NCBI GenBank assembly: GCA_964466745.1
Contig: CAYXOX010000046.1
Coordinates: 1 to 20,063, forward strand
Source: CAYXOX01 sp964466745
Lineage (GTDB): Bacteria; Pseudomonadota; Alphaproteobacteria; Rhodobacterales; Rhodobacteraceae
DNA: 20,063 bases
Direction: 5' to 3'
Both the position numbers and the translations under genes were made by a program. Of the stretch, positions 1-7,870 are shown one piece after another (the first letter of the stretch is position 1; each line of letters opens with the position of its first letter). Under the pieces are notes generated by a model. It made no database searches. It was not told the DNA's origin and was given only the letters and a program-made list of their open reading frames with translations.

Positions 1-402
1 CCCGCAATCCTGAAACCCGAAAACCTCCCCGTCAACGACAGGGGAAACGGGGTGCGCACCATCCCGCTCGTCACGCGCAAGTGCGGATCGATGAGCATGA
101 TCAACGGCATAACGGCCTTTGCGCCGGGCGCGAAGGTCGGGCTCCATTTCCACAACTGCGAGGAAAGCGTGATGATCCTCGAAGGCGATGCCATCGCCGA
201 GATCGACGGCGAGCGTTACGCGCTCAGTGCCGGCGACACCACCTGGATCCCGCCCAACGTGCCGCACCGGTTTCTCAACGAGAGCGACCGCGAGATGCGG
301 ATCTTCTGGACCTATGCCGACATCTACGCCACGCGCACAATGGTGGAGACGGGCATCGAGCAGTCCATCGACGACGAGCACGCCACGGCCAAGCGCCTGT
401 GA
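1..402 (+). CDS. Cupin domain protein, 5' end cut by window edge
   Basis: The reading frame is open from the first base of the window, so the start codon lies to the left and 133 residues are visible. This is one small single-domain cupin. Cupin motif 1 is clear: Gly47, His49, His51, Glu55 and Gly62, counting from the first visible codon. Motif 2 follows with Gly78, Pro84/Pro85, His89 and Asn93. The two His, one Glu and the later His are the usual metal ligands of the beta-barrel. An internal GTG at base 52 could be mistaken for the start, but the 17 codons before it look like normal coding sequence. Such proteins are cytosolic metal-binding enzymes or small-molecule sensors, and the substrate cannot be read from the sequence. 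It ends 19 bases before the convergent GntR-type gene. It probably belongs to an operon to the left. Confidence 0.85.
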   Translation, partial: PAILKPENLPVNDRGNGVRTIPLVTRKCGSMSMINGITAFAPGAKVGLHFHNCEESVMILEGDAIAEIDGERYALSAGDTTWIPPNVPHRFLNESDREMRIFWTYADIYATRTMVETGIEQSIDDEHATAKRL

Positions 403-421
403 GCGGGCGGGTGGCCGCGGA

Positions 422-1318
422 CTACCGCTTGGCGGGCGAGCGCGCCGCGTTCTTCGCCGGCGCGGCGCTGACCTCGTTGAAGATCTCGGCCTCCTGGGGC
501 TCCATCTCCACCGCGGCCGGAGCCTCGGCGTGGGCCACGAGGTGACGGCGCCCGTTGGCCACGTTCTCGTGTGCATCCGCCGCCGGTGGCCGCACCAGCT
601 TGTTCTCGAAGCGGTAGCGCTCGGCCTGGTAGTAGGTCCGCGCGTATTCCACCGCCTCCCCGCTTTCGAGGAAGACGACGCGTTCGACGAGAATGAGAGG
701 CTTTCCCGTGGCGATGCGCAGCATCGCCGCGCGCAGCGGGTCCGCCCGGATCAGGCGGATCGTCTCCTCGGCCGTCGCGGGCACCTGGCCGAAGCGGTTT
801 TCGATGATGCGGTGAACCGGCTCGGAGAGTTCGATTTCCTGCAGGCTCGGCGCGACATGCTCGGGAATGTAGATGGTGCGCGAGGCGAGCACGTCGTCCG
901 CGCTGGCCAGCGTCTTGCGCACCTTGTGCGCGCGCTCGTGTTCGCCGAGCCCGAGCCGTTCGCGGATCCATCGCGGCGGCGGCTCGAGCGCGACGTTGAC
1001 CACCTCCACCTCGATGCCCTCGCCCGCCTCGAACCCGTCGTCGAGGAAATGCGCGTCCGCGGTGGGCGGGATCGCGAGCCGCGTGGGCAGCACGAAGCTC
1101 CCGCGGCCCTGCTGGCGGCCGACGAGGCCCTCGTTGACGAGCGCGGTGATCGCCTGCCGTACCGTCATGCGCGACAGCCCGTAGTTCCGGCAAAGCTCGG
1201 CCTCCGAGGGAATGCGCGCTCCCGGGGTGAGCTGAAAGGTGATGTGGTCGCGCAAGGCATGCTTGAGCTGGAGCCAGAGGGGCGTGAGCGCATCCTGGCG
1301 CAACGGTGGCAGATTCAT
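422..1318 (-). CDS. GntR family (HutC/UTRA) transcriptional regulator
   Basis: The product has 298 residues. An N-terminal winged helix-turn-helix of the GntR type covers about residues 10-76, with the typical 'IPSEAEL', 'LSRMTVRQA' and 'GxxGxGSFV' blocks. It is followed by a UTRA ligand-binding domain at about 95-245, so this is the HutC subfamily, which senses small metabolites such as amino acid or sugar derivatives. The last 50 or so residues are an Ala/Pro/Glu-rich tail without recognisable fold, which is longer than usual for the family. The ATG start has a purine-rich stretch (GAAGAG) just upstream. The gene converges with the cupin gene and diverges from the MFS exporter gene. The cupin's operon or the exporter are its likeliest targets, but no operator is proven. 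The ligand is unknown. Confidence 0.92.
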   Translation of the reverse strand: MNLPPLRQDALTPLWLQLKHALRDHITFQLTPGARIPSEAELCRNYGLSRMTVRQAITALVNEGLVGRQQGRGSFVLPTRLAIPPTADAHFLDDGFEAGEGIEVEVVNVALEPPPRWIRERLGLGEHERAHKVRKTLASADDVLASRTIYIPEHVAPSLQEIELSEPVHRIIENRFGQVPATAEETIRLIRADPLRAAMLRIATGKPLILVERVVFLESGEAVEYARTYYQAERYRFENKLVRPPAADAHENVANGRRHLVAHAEAPAAVEMEPQEAEIFNEVSAAPAKNAARSPAKR

Positions 1319-1698
1319 CGCTCTTCATCCCTTCGCAAAGGTGACGGGACCAAACCCGCCCGGGCGCGCACCTGCCGCAGTTCGCGCCGGGCCGGCAACC
1401 GGCCGCCGGCCCCGCGGCACCCGCATCCGGCCGGCCGGAGCCCGCCGGCCCGCAAGGGTCATACCGGTTCGGGACCCGCTATTGAAGCCCAGACGTCACC
1501 AAACATCTTGTAGCCCGGGAGGAACGCTCAGCCAGAAAGCGCGACGACCGCACCCCCGGCCCGTTGCCGGGAGTGTCAGCACCGGCGCGGATGGCGCCGC
1601 AGGCCGCCCGAGGCGGCTCGCCTCGAGCGGGCGATGCGACTGCTCGCAACGCCCGGCCCGCTGAGAAAACCGGCCAAAACGCAACGATCGGGAACCGG
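1319..1698. other. 380-base intergenic region with GC palindromes
   Basis: No gene is supported here. Bases 1389-1412 form an 8-bp inverted repeat (GGGCCGGC/GCCGGCCC, 8-nt loop) that contains an alternative 6-bp hairpin (1390-1404). A second 6-bp hairpin (GGCCGG/CCGGCC) lies at 1433-1450. A slightly less GC-rich stretch at about 1465-1510 is the best place for promoters of the two flanking genes, but I could not find a convincing -35/-10 pair. In-frame upstream codons of the MFS gene cross this region but do not look coding. Confidence 0.5.
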
Positions 1699-2982
1699 AT
1701 GTCCGAAGAGTCCGCCAGTTCACTTCGCAAGCCAGATGCGCTGACCGTGCTGCGGAACCCCGAGTTCCGTTTCTTCCTCGCGGCCAACACGCTGTTTCAC
1801 CTTTGCGCGGCCTCCATCACGGTGATGCTGGCCTTTCACATCTACAGCCTGCGGAACAACCCGCTCGATATCGCGGCGCTTGGTATCGCGCAGGTGATCC
1901 CGGCCCTGACCGTCGCCTTTCACGGCGGCGATCTCGCCGACCGACGCCCCCGCCGCGGGCTGGTGGTGCTCACCTTCGCGATGCTTGCCGTTCTCGTTGC
2001 CGTGCTGGCGCTGCTTTCGGCGCTCGGCGCGGTCACGGTCTGGCTTATCCTGGGCGCCGGCTTTCTCTCGGCAACCATCCGGGCCTACGAGAACCCCGCA
2101 AACATCGGTCTCGAGGCGCAGGTCGTGCCGGTGGAGCAGATCCTGAAGGCGCTGCCGATGATCTCCACGGCGGCGCGAGTGGCCGACATGGCCGGGCCGG
2201 TGCTGATGGGCCTGATCTGGGCCCTTGGCGGGCCGGAAGCCACCTACGGGGCCATGGCGGCACTCCTCGCGCTGGCCGCATTCACCATGTGGGCCCGCGT
2301 CGCTCCCAAGCCGGTTCCGGAGACGCCGGGCAAACTGCCCGCGCTGCGGCGCATCCGGGAAGGCTGGAGCTTCGTGCGGGGCAACCGCGTGCTTTTCGGC
2401 TCGATGATCCTCGATCTCTGCGCGGTGTTCTTCGGCGGGGCAGCGGCGCTCCTGCCGATCTTCGCGACAGATATTCTCGATGCCGGGCCCGACGGGTTCG
2501 GCCTGCTGCGCTCGGCCATCGCCGCGGGCACGCTCTTCGCGGCCGTCGTCTCGATCCGGTTCATGCCGGCGGCATCGGCGGGCCTCGCGCTGCACCTGAT
2601 CGTGGCCGGATTCGGGCTCGCGATGGTGGTGTTCGCGCTGTCGGAGAGTTTCTGGCTCTCGATGGCGGTGCTTTTCCTCGCCGGTGTGTGCGACGGTTTC
2701 AGCATGGTGATCCGGCACGCGATCCTGCGGCTGGCCTCGCCCGAGCACATGCGGGGAAGGATCGCCGCCGTGCGGATGGTGTTCGTGGCCTCGTCGAACG
2801 AACTCGGCGCCGCGCAGAGCGGCACCATGGCCAGCCTCATCGGCCCGGTGCGCGCGGTGGTTGCGGGCGGGACTCTGACGATGCTCGTCGCCGCGACGGT
2901 GGCACGTCGGAACCCGGAGCTGCGGCGGCTGAATCTTCTCACATACGGATCGAGCCGCCCGGCAGACTCCACGGAGCCCTGA
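1699..2982 (+). CDS. MFS transporter (EntS/DHA3-like exporter)
   Basis: The product has 427 residues and about 10-12 hydrophobic membrane segments, typical of a 12-helix major facilitator. The N-terminal stretch 'LRNPEFRFFLAANTLF' and the loop 'GGDLADRRPRR' between helices 2 and 3 (the MFS motif A region) match the enterobactin-exporter-like MFS_3 group. The central cytoplasmic loop 'RIREGWSFVRGNRVLFGSMI' and the late 'SPEHMRGRIAAV' segment also match that group. The expected role is proton-driven export of a small molecule or siderophore-like compound across the inner membrane; the substrate is not readable. I chose the ATG at 1699. The frame is open to an ATG at 1564, but those 45 extra codons give a polar, Ala/Gly/Arg-rich sequence unlike any MFS N-terminus. 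The gene stands alone, divergent from the GntR-type gene. Confidence 0.88.
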   Translation: MSEESASSLRKPDALTVLRNPEFRFFLAANTLFHLCAASITVMLAFHIYSLRNNPLDIAALGIAQVIPALTVAFHGGDLADRRPRRGLVVLTFAMLAVLVAVLALLSALGAVTVWLILGAGFLSATIRAYENPANIGLEAQVVPVEQILKALPMISTAARVADMAGPVLMGLIWALGGPEATYGAMAALLALAAFTMWARVAPKPVPETPGKLPALRRIREGWSFVRGNRVLFGSMILDLCAVFFGGAAALLPIFATDILDAGPDGFGLLRSAIAAGTLFAAVVSIRFMPAASAGLALHLIVAGFGLAMVVFALSESFWLSMAVLFLAGVCDGFSMVIRHAILRLASPEHMRGRIAAVRMVFVASSNELGAAQSGTMASLIGPVRAVVAGGTLTMLVAATVARRNPELRRLNLLTYGSSRPADSTEP

Positions 2983-3076
2983 GGCTCCTTCCGCGCGGCC
3001 CCCGCGCCCTGCCCTCGCCTGGGCATCCATGTGCGCGCCCGGGCGCCCATCGCGACAGCCTCCCCCGGTGAGGCCC

Positions 3077-3098
3077 GCCTCGCGCGCTGACGCGAGGT
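3077..3098. terminator. Possible bidirectional hairpin between convergent genes
   Basis: CCTCGCG and CGCGAGG (3078-3084 and 3091-3097) form a perfect 7-bp stem with a 6-base loop, extended by one G-T pair. It sits in the 253-base convergent gap between the exporter and the end of the ATPase operon, where a terminator is expected. No T-tract follows on either strand, so intrinsic termination is uncertain. I see nothing else in this gap. Confidence 0.25.
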
Positions 3099-3235
3099 CT
3101 GCGCGGAGGCCGCGTTCAACGCTGCAACCCCCGCCCGACGCCAGCAGAAGGTCTGTCCGCCCGGCAAGCGTTACCGTCGGGGGATGCCGGCTCCGAAGGC
3201 CGAGCGAGTGCGCCGAGCGGCCGGCCCCGGAAGGG

Positions 3236-4186
3236 TCAGGCGCTGTCCCCGCCGGCCGGCCTCGCGCGGCCGGGTGCGCCCGCGGACCCGGCCGCCTCGA
3301 AGCCCGACACCACGTCGAGCAGCTCTCGGGTGATCGCCTCCTGCCGAAGCTGCCGATGGCGCCGCACCAACAGGTCGCGCCGTTCGGATATTTCCCGTTC
3401 GGCGCCTTGCATCGCCGCCAGGCGCGAGCTGTGCTCGCTCACCAGCGCCTCCGCGAGCGCCTTGTAGATCATCACGAAGATGCGCTGCTGGACAAGCCAG
3501 GACGCGAGCGCCCCGGTTTCCATCCGGGCGAAGGGCAGCGAACGTCCGGGCCAGGGCGCATCGCGCAACCGCTCCACCTCCTCTCGCCCGAGGGGCAGCA
3601 GCGTTGCGAGCTGCGGCCGCGAGGACACCTGCCCTTCGCGACGGTTGTAGGCAAGATCCACCCGCGTGACGCCCTCTTCCCGGACCCAGCGGTCGATATC
3701 GAGGATCATGGCACGCACGAGGGCCGGCAAGCCATCGACGGAACCGGGCAACCCGTGCACGCGCGGGGCGCCACGCACCGGCGGGACGGGCGCGCCAGAT
3801 GCCGTTTCCGGCGCGAGGCGCGCGGCAATGCGGGCGCCCACGAGGCCGAGAAGCGGCGGCTCGCCTTTCATCCGGTCGCGGGCGAAACGGAGAATCCTCT
3901 CGTTGTAGCCGCCGCACAGGCCCCGGTCGGAGCCGATCACGAAGAGCGCGCGCCGCCCGGCAGGGCCCGGCCCGGGCCAGGGGCCGCCCAGGGCTTCGCG
4001 TGCGCCCGGCTGGCGCATCAGCGCCATCAAACCGAGTTCCACTGTGCGCGCATAGTCGGCGATGGCGCCCTCTGCATGCTCGTACTGCCGGATGCTGACC
4101 GATGACAGAGCCTTCATCGTGCGCACGATGGACGCGATGTCGCTCGTCGTCTCGAGCGCGGCGGCGAGGCCTTCAAGCGTCTCCAC
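3236..4186 (-). CDS. atpG: N-type ATPase gamma subunit
   Basis: This is the central rotor shaft of F1, which couples c-ring rotation to the catalytic sites. The product has 316 residues, somewhat longer than the usual 285-300. The N-terminal helix 'TMKALSSVSIRQYE' and the C-terminal helix 'ITRELLDVVSGFEA' are the two coiled-coil strands diagnostic of gamma. A Rossmann-like middle carries 'FVIGSDRGLCGGYNERI'. The start is a GTG (V-E-T-L-E-G-L) preceded by GAGGTG at 4191-4196. The frame runs on to 4372, but those residues are antisense-like and lie inside atpA. The start overlaps the atpA stop by 14 bases, implying translational coupling. The C-terminus adds a Gly/Ala/Pro-rich tail of about 15 residues. 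It is the last gene of the operon. Confidence 0.95.
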   Translation of the reverse strand: METLEGLAAALETTSDIASIVRTMKALSSVSIRQYEHAEGAIADYARTVELGLMALMRQPGAREALGGPWPGPGPAGRRALFVIGSDRGLCGGYNERILRFARDRMKGEPPLLGLVGARIAARLAPETASGAPVPPVRGAPRVHGLPGSVDGLPALVRAMILDIDRWVREEGVTRVDLAYNRREGQVSSRPQLATLLPLGREEVERLRDAPWPGRSLPFARMETGALASWLVQQRIFVMIYKALAEALVSEHSSRLAAMQGAEREISERRDLLVRRHRQLRQEAITRELLDVVSGFEAAGSAGAPGRARPAGGDSA

Positions 4187-5738
4187 GGGGCACCTCGCCA
4201 CTCTGAACGGTGGCCGTTTCGCCCACCCAAGACACTCGTTCGAGCGCCGCGCGCATCGCCTCGAGCAGCGCCCCGCGTGCCTCGTCGCCCAGTGGCTCGC
4301 CCGCCTCGACATCCTCGAGGATGCGCGGCACGGCATTCCGGGCCCCCTCCACCACCGCGGCCTGGGCGGCACCGAGCGTTCCGGGCGCCAGACCGTCGAA
4401 GAGCCCCTCCGTCGCCGCCAGCAGGACAGCGATCTGCGCGGCCACGTCCATCGGCGCGTGGGGAGACTGGCGCAGCACCTCGCGCACCCGCGCGCCCCGC
4501 ACGAGCTTGCGCCGGGTCTCCGGCTCGAGCTGTGTTCCGAAGCGGGCGAAGGTCTCCAGCTCCTCGAACTGGGCGTACATCAGCCGCAGGTTGCCGGCCA
4601 CCGCGCGGAAGGCGGGGCGCTGCACCTTGCCGCCGACGCGGCTCACGGAGGCGCCGATGTCGATGGCGGGAAGCTGCCCGCGGTCGAACAGGGTCGGCGA
4701 AAGCACAACCTGGCCGTCGGTGATGGAGATGAGGTTGGTGGGGATGTAGGCCGCGAGGTTCTGGGCCTGCGTCTCCACCACCGGAAGCGCCGTGAGCGAG
4801 CCGCCGCCGTGTTCCGCGCGCAGGTGAGTGGCCCGCTCGAGCAGGCGGGCATGGATGTAGAAGATGTCGCCCGGGTAGGCCTCGCGGCCGGGCGGTCGGC
4901 GCAGCAGCAGCGAAAGCTCCCGGTAGGCGCGGGCGTGCCGCGTGAGATCGTCGTAGACGATGAGCACGTCGCGGCCGGCCTCCATGAAGAATTCGGCCAT
5001 CGCCGTGGCCGCGTAGGGCGCGACGTACTGGAGCCCCGGCGAGCCCTCGCCGCTGGCCACAACCACGATGGAGCGCTCGAGCATCCCGCCCTCGCGCAGC
5101 GCGCCGATCACACGGGCCACCGCCGAGGCGCGTTGGCCGATGGCGCAGTATATGCACACGACGCCCGTTTCGCGCTGGTTGAGGATCGCGTCGACCGCGA
5201 TGGTCGTCTTGCCCGTCTGCCGGTCGCCGATGATCAGCTCGCGTTGCCCGCGGCCGATGGGAACGGCGGCGTCGACCGCCTTGATCCCGGTTTGCAACGG
5301 CTCCGCCACGGGCGCGCGGCGCAGGATGGGCGGCGCGGGTCGCTCGATCGGCCAGAACGCATCGGGCCGGAGCTGTGGGCCGCCGTCGATCGGGCTGCCG
5401 AGCCCGTCCAGGATGCGCCCGAGCAGCCCCTCGCCCACGGGCGTGGCCACCGCGGCCCCGGTGCGGCGGACCTTGTCGCCCGGTTGAAGGTGGCCGGAGG
5501 GGCCAAGAAGGATCACCCCGGCATCGCGCTCTCCCGCGCTCGACGCAATCCCGCGCACCCCCCCGGGAAAGACAAGCATTTCGTCAGCGCGAAGATCGCT
5601 GAACCCCGAAACGGTGGCGACGCCACCGTCAATGGCCCGCACGCGGGCGACCGCCGCCGCTTCCATCGCGGCATCGACGCGCGAGAGCGCACTTTCGAGC
5701 GGAGCGAAGAGGTCTTCATCGAGATCGGGTTGGACCAT
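4173..5738 (-). CDS. atpA: N-type ATPase alpha subunit
   Basis: This is the non-catalytic nucleotide-binding subunit of the alpha3beta3 ring. The product has 521 residues. The Walker A motif is GDRQTGKT at residues 171-178, the canonical alpha-subunit form with Gln. It is preceded by 'LQTGIKAVDAAVPIGRGQRELIIG' in the usual place. The Walker B region is 'DVLIVYDDLTRHA', and the 'LLLRRPPGREAYPGDIFY' block is also typical. A charged N-terminal helix at about residues 1-25 is where delta, or here the delta-like end of b, would dock. The ATG start lies 9 bases after the atpF stop and the 3' end overlaps atpG. Its position second from the operon end is that of N-type operons (atpFAG). Confidence 0.97.
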   Translation of the reverse strand: MVQPDLDEDLFAPLESALSRVDAAMEAAAVARVRAIDGGVATVSGFSDLRADEMLVFPGGVRGIASSAGERDAGVILLGPSGHLQPGDKVRRTGAAVATPVGEGLLGRILDGLGSPIDGGPQLRPDAFWPIERPAPPILRRAPVAEPLQTGIKAVDAAVPIGRGQRELIIGDRQTGKTTIAVDAILNQRETGVVCIYCAIGQRASAVARVIGALREGGMLERSIVVVASGEGSPGLQYVAPYAATAMAEFFMEAGRDVLIVYDDLTRHARAYRELSLLLRRPPGREAYPGDIFYIHARLLERATHLRAEHGGGSLTALPVVETQAQNLAAYIPTNLISITDGQVVLSPTLFDRGQLPAIDIGASVSRVGGKVQRPAFRAVAGNLRLMYAQFEELETFARFGTQLEPETRRKLVRGARVREVLRQSPHAPMDVAAQIAVLLAATEGLFDGLAPGTLGAAQAAVVEGARNAVPRILEDVEAGEPLGDEARGALLEAMRAALERVSWVGETATVQSGEVPRGDA

Positions 5739-5747
5739 GTCTCTGGG

Positions 5748-6542
5748 TCACGCACCGATGGCCGGGCGCGCGGAAGCTCCCCGGCCAGCACCTTCGATGA
5801 TCTCGTCGAGCGCGGTTTCGAGCCGGTGCAGGAACTGCCCGGCCGACCATTCGAGCGTCTGCTCGCCGATGGTGAGCCGGACCCCGAGAAGAAGATCGGG
5901 GTCTTCCAGGTAAGACACCACGATGCCCGGCGCGACGACCTCGTGGAGCGCGCGGGTGATCGCGGAGCGCGCGCCCGAACTCAGGGGCACGCTGCTTTCC
6001 ACTTCCGCCGCCGGCCCGGCGCGTTGGACCGCGCGGCGCAGGGCCTCCTTCCGCTCGGGCTCCAGCGCGGCGAGGCGTTCGGCGAAGACCCCGGCCATGT
6101 GGCCGGCGAGATCGGTGCCGGCATGATCGCGCAGGATGCGCGCCACGATCTCGATCACCTGGTGGCCGGCCTTGCGGCGCAGCCTGTCGGCGAAGGCAGC
6201 ACGTTCGGCCTCGAGGCCCGACTGCCAGGCAGCGCGGCGCACCTCCATCTCGGCGCGCAGCTCGCCCTCGAGGCGGGAGCGCAGCGCCTCGGCCTCCGCC
6301 CGCGCGGCTTCGAGCACCGCCTCCCGGCGCGCCTCGAGCGCGCGGCGCTCATCCTCGAGTTTTGCCGCCTCCTCCTCCAGCCCGGCCTGCCCATCGCGGA
6401 TCTCGGCCAGGCCGCCCTCGATCCGGGCCTCGCGCCGCGCCATGGCCCGGGTGATCGGACCGTAGAGAAAGCGCTGCAGAAGCCAGACGAGTATGAGGAA
6501 GTTAAGGATCTGGGCGCCGACGGTGAACCAGTCGATCTGCAT
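5748..6542 (-). CDS. atpF: N-type ATPase b subunit with delta-like C-terminal domain
   Basis: This is the peripheral stalk subunit of Fo. The product has 264 residues, well above the 156-170 of ordinary b subunits. One N-terminal membrane helix (about 5-27, 'ILNFLILVWLLQRFLYGPI') is followed by a long, highly charged coiled coil (about 32-125). From about 180 to 250 there is a folded region containing 'SYLEDPDLLLGVRLTIGEQ' and a following amphipathic helix, which resembles the C-terminal domain of the delta/OSCP subunit. The operon has no atpH, so b probably supplies delta's role in clamping the stator to F1; that is inference. The ATG at 6542 is preceded by GGAGG and lies 4 bases after atpE. 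A longer frame to 6602 would invade atpE and is rejected. Confidence 0.94.
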   Translation of the reverse strand: MQIDWFTVGAQILNFLILVWLLQRFLYGPITRAMARREARIEGGLAEIRDGQAGLEEEAAKLEDERRALEARREAVLEAARAEAEALRSRLEGELRAEMEVRRAAWQSGLEAERAAFADRLRRKAGHQVIEIVARILRDHAGTDLAGHMAGVFAERLAALEPERKEALRRAVQRAGPAAEVESSVPLSSGARSAITRALHEVVAPGIVVSYLEDPDLLLGVRLTIGEQTLEWSAGQFLHRLETALDEIIEGAGRGASARPAIGA

Positions 6543-6546
6543 GCGC

Positions 6547-6834
6547 TCAGCCTCCGCCCGCCGCGGCGCCCGCAGCCGCGAGATCCACGAAGGGGTTGGC
6601 AAAGATCAGGATCATCGCCACCACGAAGCAGTAGATCGCGGTGGATTCGATCATCGCGAGGCTCACGAAAAGGGTGCGGGTGATCGTCGGCGCGGCATCG
6701 GGCTGTTGCGCGATGGCCTGCAGCGCCTGCGAAGCGGCGCGCCCCTCGGCCAGCGCCGGCCCGATGGAGCCGATGGCGATGGTCAGGCCGGCGGTGAAGA
6801 TCGAGATGATGGCGATCCATGTGGCTGCATCCAT
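6547..6834 (-). CDS. atpE: N-type ATPase c subunit
   Basis: This is the proteolipid that forms the rotor ring in the membrane. The product has 95 residues in two hydrophobic helices joined by a polar loop. Helix 2 reads 'AMIESTAIYCFV': Glu63 is the ion-carrying carboxylate, and Ser64, Thr65 and Tyr68 match the Na+ ligand set known from Ilyobacter c. In helix 1 the position of the Na+ ligand Gln is taken by Glu30 ('GPALAEG'), giving two carboxylates per site. The loop reads 'AQQPDA', lacking the Arg of the usual 'ARQP'. The C-terminus ends in a short Ala/Gly tail. The ATG is preceded by AAGGAG and follows atpB by 2 bases. Whether the ring carries Na+ or H+ cannot be settled from sequence. Confidence 0.96.
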   Translation of the reverse strand: MDAATWIAIISIFTAGLTIAIGSIGPALAEGRAASQALQAIAQQPDAAPTITRTLFVSLAMIESTAIYCFVVAMILIFANPFVDLAAAGAAAGGG

Positions 6835-6836
6835 GG

Positions 6837-7547
6837 TCAGGCTCCTTCGGCGGGGGGCTGGGGGTCCGGGGAGGCGGCGCCGCGCGGGGCGCGGCTGGCC
6901 GATCCGATGTAGACCATCGCGAGAACCGCGAAGATGTACGCCTGGATCAGGCCTGTGAGCAGCCCCAGGAGCTGCATCACGACGGGAAAGACGAACGGGG
7001 CCACGCTGATGAGGATGCCCACGATCACCGTGCCGCTCATCACGTTCCCGTAGAGGCGCACGGCGAGCGCCACGGTGCGCGAGATCTCGGCGACGATGTT
7101 GAAGGGCAGCATCAGCGGCGTCGGGCGCAGGTAGTTGCGCAGGTAGGGGCGCAGCCCGCGATCCGCGATGGCGTAGAGCGGCACGGCCACCAGGACGCAC
7201 AGCGCGAGCGCCGCGGTGGTGGAGAGCGATCCGGTGGGCGCGACATAGCCCGGAACGATCGACAGGATGTTCGACACCGCGATGAAGAGAAACAGCGTGC
7301 CGATGAAGGCCATGTAGCGCGCCGGGCGCTCCGCCCCCGTTTCGGCGATCTGGTCGCGAATCGTGGCGACGATCACCTCCAGCAGGTTCTGCCACCTCGG
7401 CACACGCTCCGCATCGTCGATCCGCGCGGACACCGCCCACGACACCAGCACGAGCAGCGCCATCACGACCCAGGTGAACAGGATGGTCGCGTTGAGCCGG
7501 AGGCCGCGCCACTCGAACAGGACCCAGGCATCCGGGCTCAGCTCCAT
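6837..7547 (-). CDS. atpB: N-type ATPase a subunit
   Basis: This is the membrane stator subunit that provides the ion half-channels next to the c-ring. The product has 236 residues with about five to six membrane helices. The essential arginine of the family is Arg164 in 'VALAVRLYGN', and the following helix 'LTGLIQAYIFAVLAMVYI' with Gln202 is canonical. An early amphipathic segment ('RWQNLLEVIVATIRDQI') matches the cytoplasmic start of the ATP-synt_A domain. The C-terminus after residue 217 is a polar Pro/Ala tail. The ATG overlaps the end of atpR by 10 bases, so the two are probably translationally coupled. Confidence 0.96.
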   Translation of the reverse strand: MELSPDAWVLFEWRGLRLNATILFTWVVMALLVLVSWAVSARIDDAERVPRWQNLLEVIVATIRDQIAETGAERPARYMAFIGTLFLFIAVSNILSIVPGYVAPTGSLSTTAALALCVLVAVPLYAIADRGLRPYLRNYLRPTPLMLPFNIVAEISRTVALAVRLYGNVMSGTVIVGILISVAPFVFPVVMQLLGLLTGLIQAYIFAVLAMVYIGSASRAPRGAASPDPQPPAEGA

Positions 7548-7840
7548 TGCCGCGCCTCCCGCCGGGGCCGGCGCAGGCGGCGGGTTGCCACGACGCGCAC
7601 GGCAATGAACCCGGCGAGCGCAGCCGCCATCGCGCTTGCCGGAACCCCGGCGAGTCCCGCCGCGGCGAGCGCCGCCAAGACAAGCGCTATCCTCGCCAGC
7701 GTGAAGGCGGCATAGGCGAGAGCCCCCGCGCCGCCGGGTGCAAGGCTGCGCACCGAGGCCCAGAGAAGCCCGAGGTAGGCCCCGCCGGCGAGCCCGCCCG
7801 CCAGCGCCGCGAGGGCGGTGTCTGCGAGGCTCAGTTCCAT
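7538..7840 (-). CDS. atpR: AtpR, small membrane protein of N-type ATPase
   Basis: The product has 100 residues, with three hydrophobic segments (about 8-30, 40-62 and 66-84) and a very basic C-terminus. A lone arginine, Arg50, lies within the second membrane segment ('FTLARIALVL'). In this family a buried Arg is thought to face the carboxylates of the c subunit during ring assembly. That role is proposed for the family rather than shown here. Its position between atpQ and atpB is the defining synteny of N-type operons. The ATG has AAGG about 8 bases upstream, 30 bases lie between it and the atpQ stop, and the 3' end overlaps atpB. Confidence 0.88.
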   Translation of the reverse strand: MELSLADTALAALAGGLAGGAYLGLLWASVRSLAPGGAGALAYAAFTLARIALVLAALAAAGLAGVPASAMAAALAGFIAVRVVATRRLRRPRREARQWS

Positions 7841-7870
7841 GGTGAAGCCTTTAGCGCAACGGGCGCCGGT

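Noticed and set aside
188..1513. 441-codon plus-strand frame
   Set aside because: Antisense to the GntR-type regulator and out of frame with the cupin gene; no domain content.
1564..1698. 45-codon N-terminal extension of the MFS exporter
   Set aside because: Polar, Ala/Gly/Arg-rich and unlike any MFS N-terminus; the ATG at 1699 begins just before the family-typical sequence.
4062..6683. Long plus-strand open frame of 873 codons
   Set aside because: It lies antisense to atpG, atpA and atpF, whose families are certain. It is Arg/His/Gly-rich without any domain, a typical shadow of GC-rich genes.
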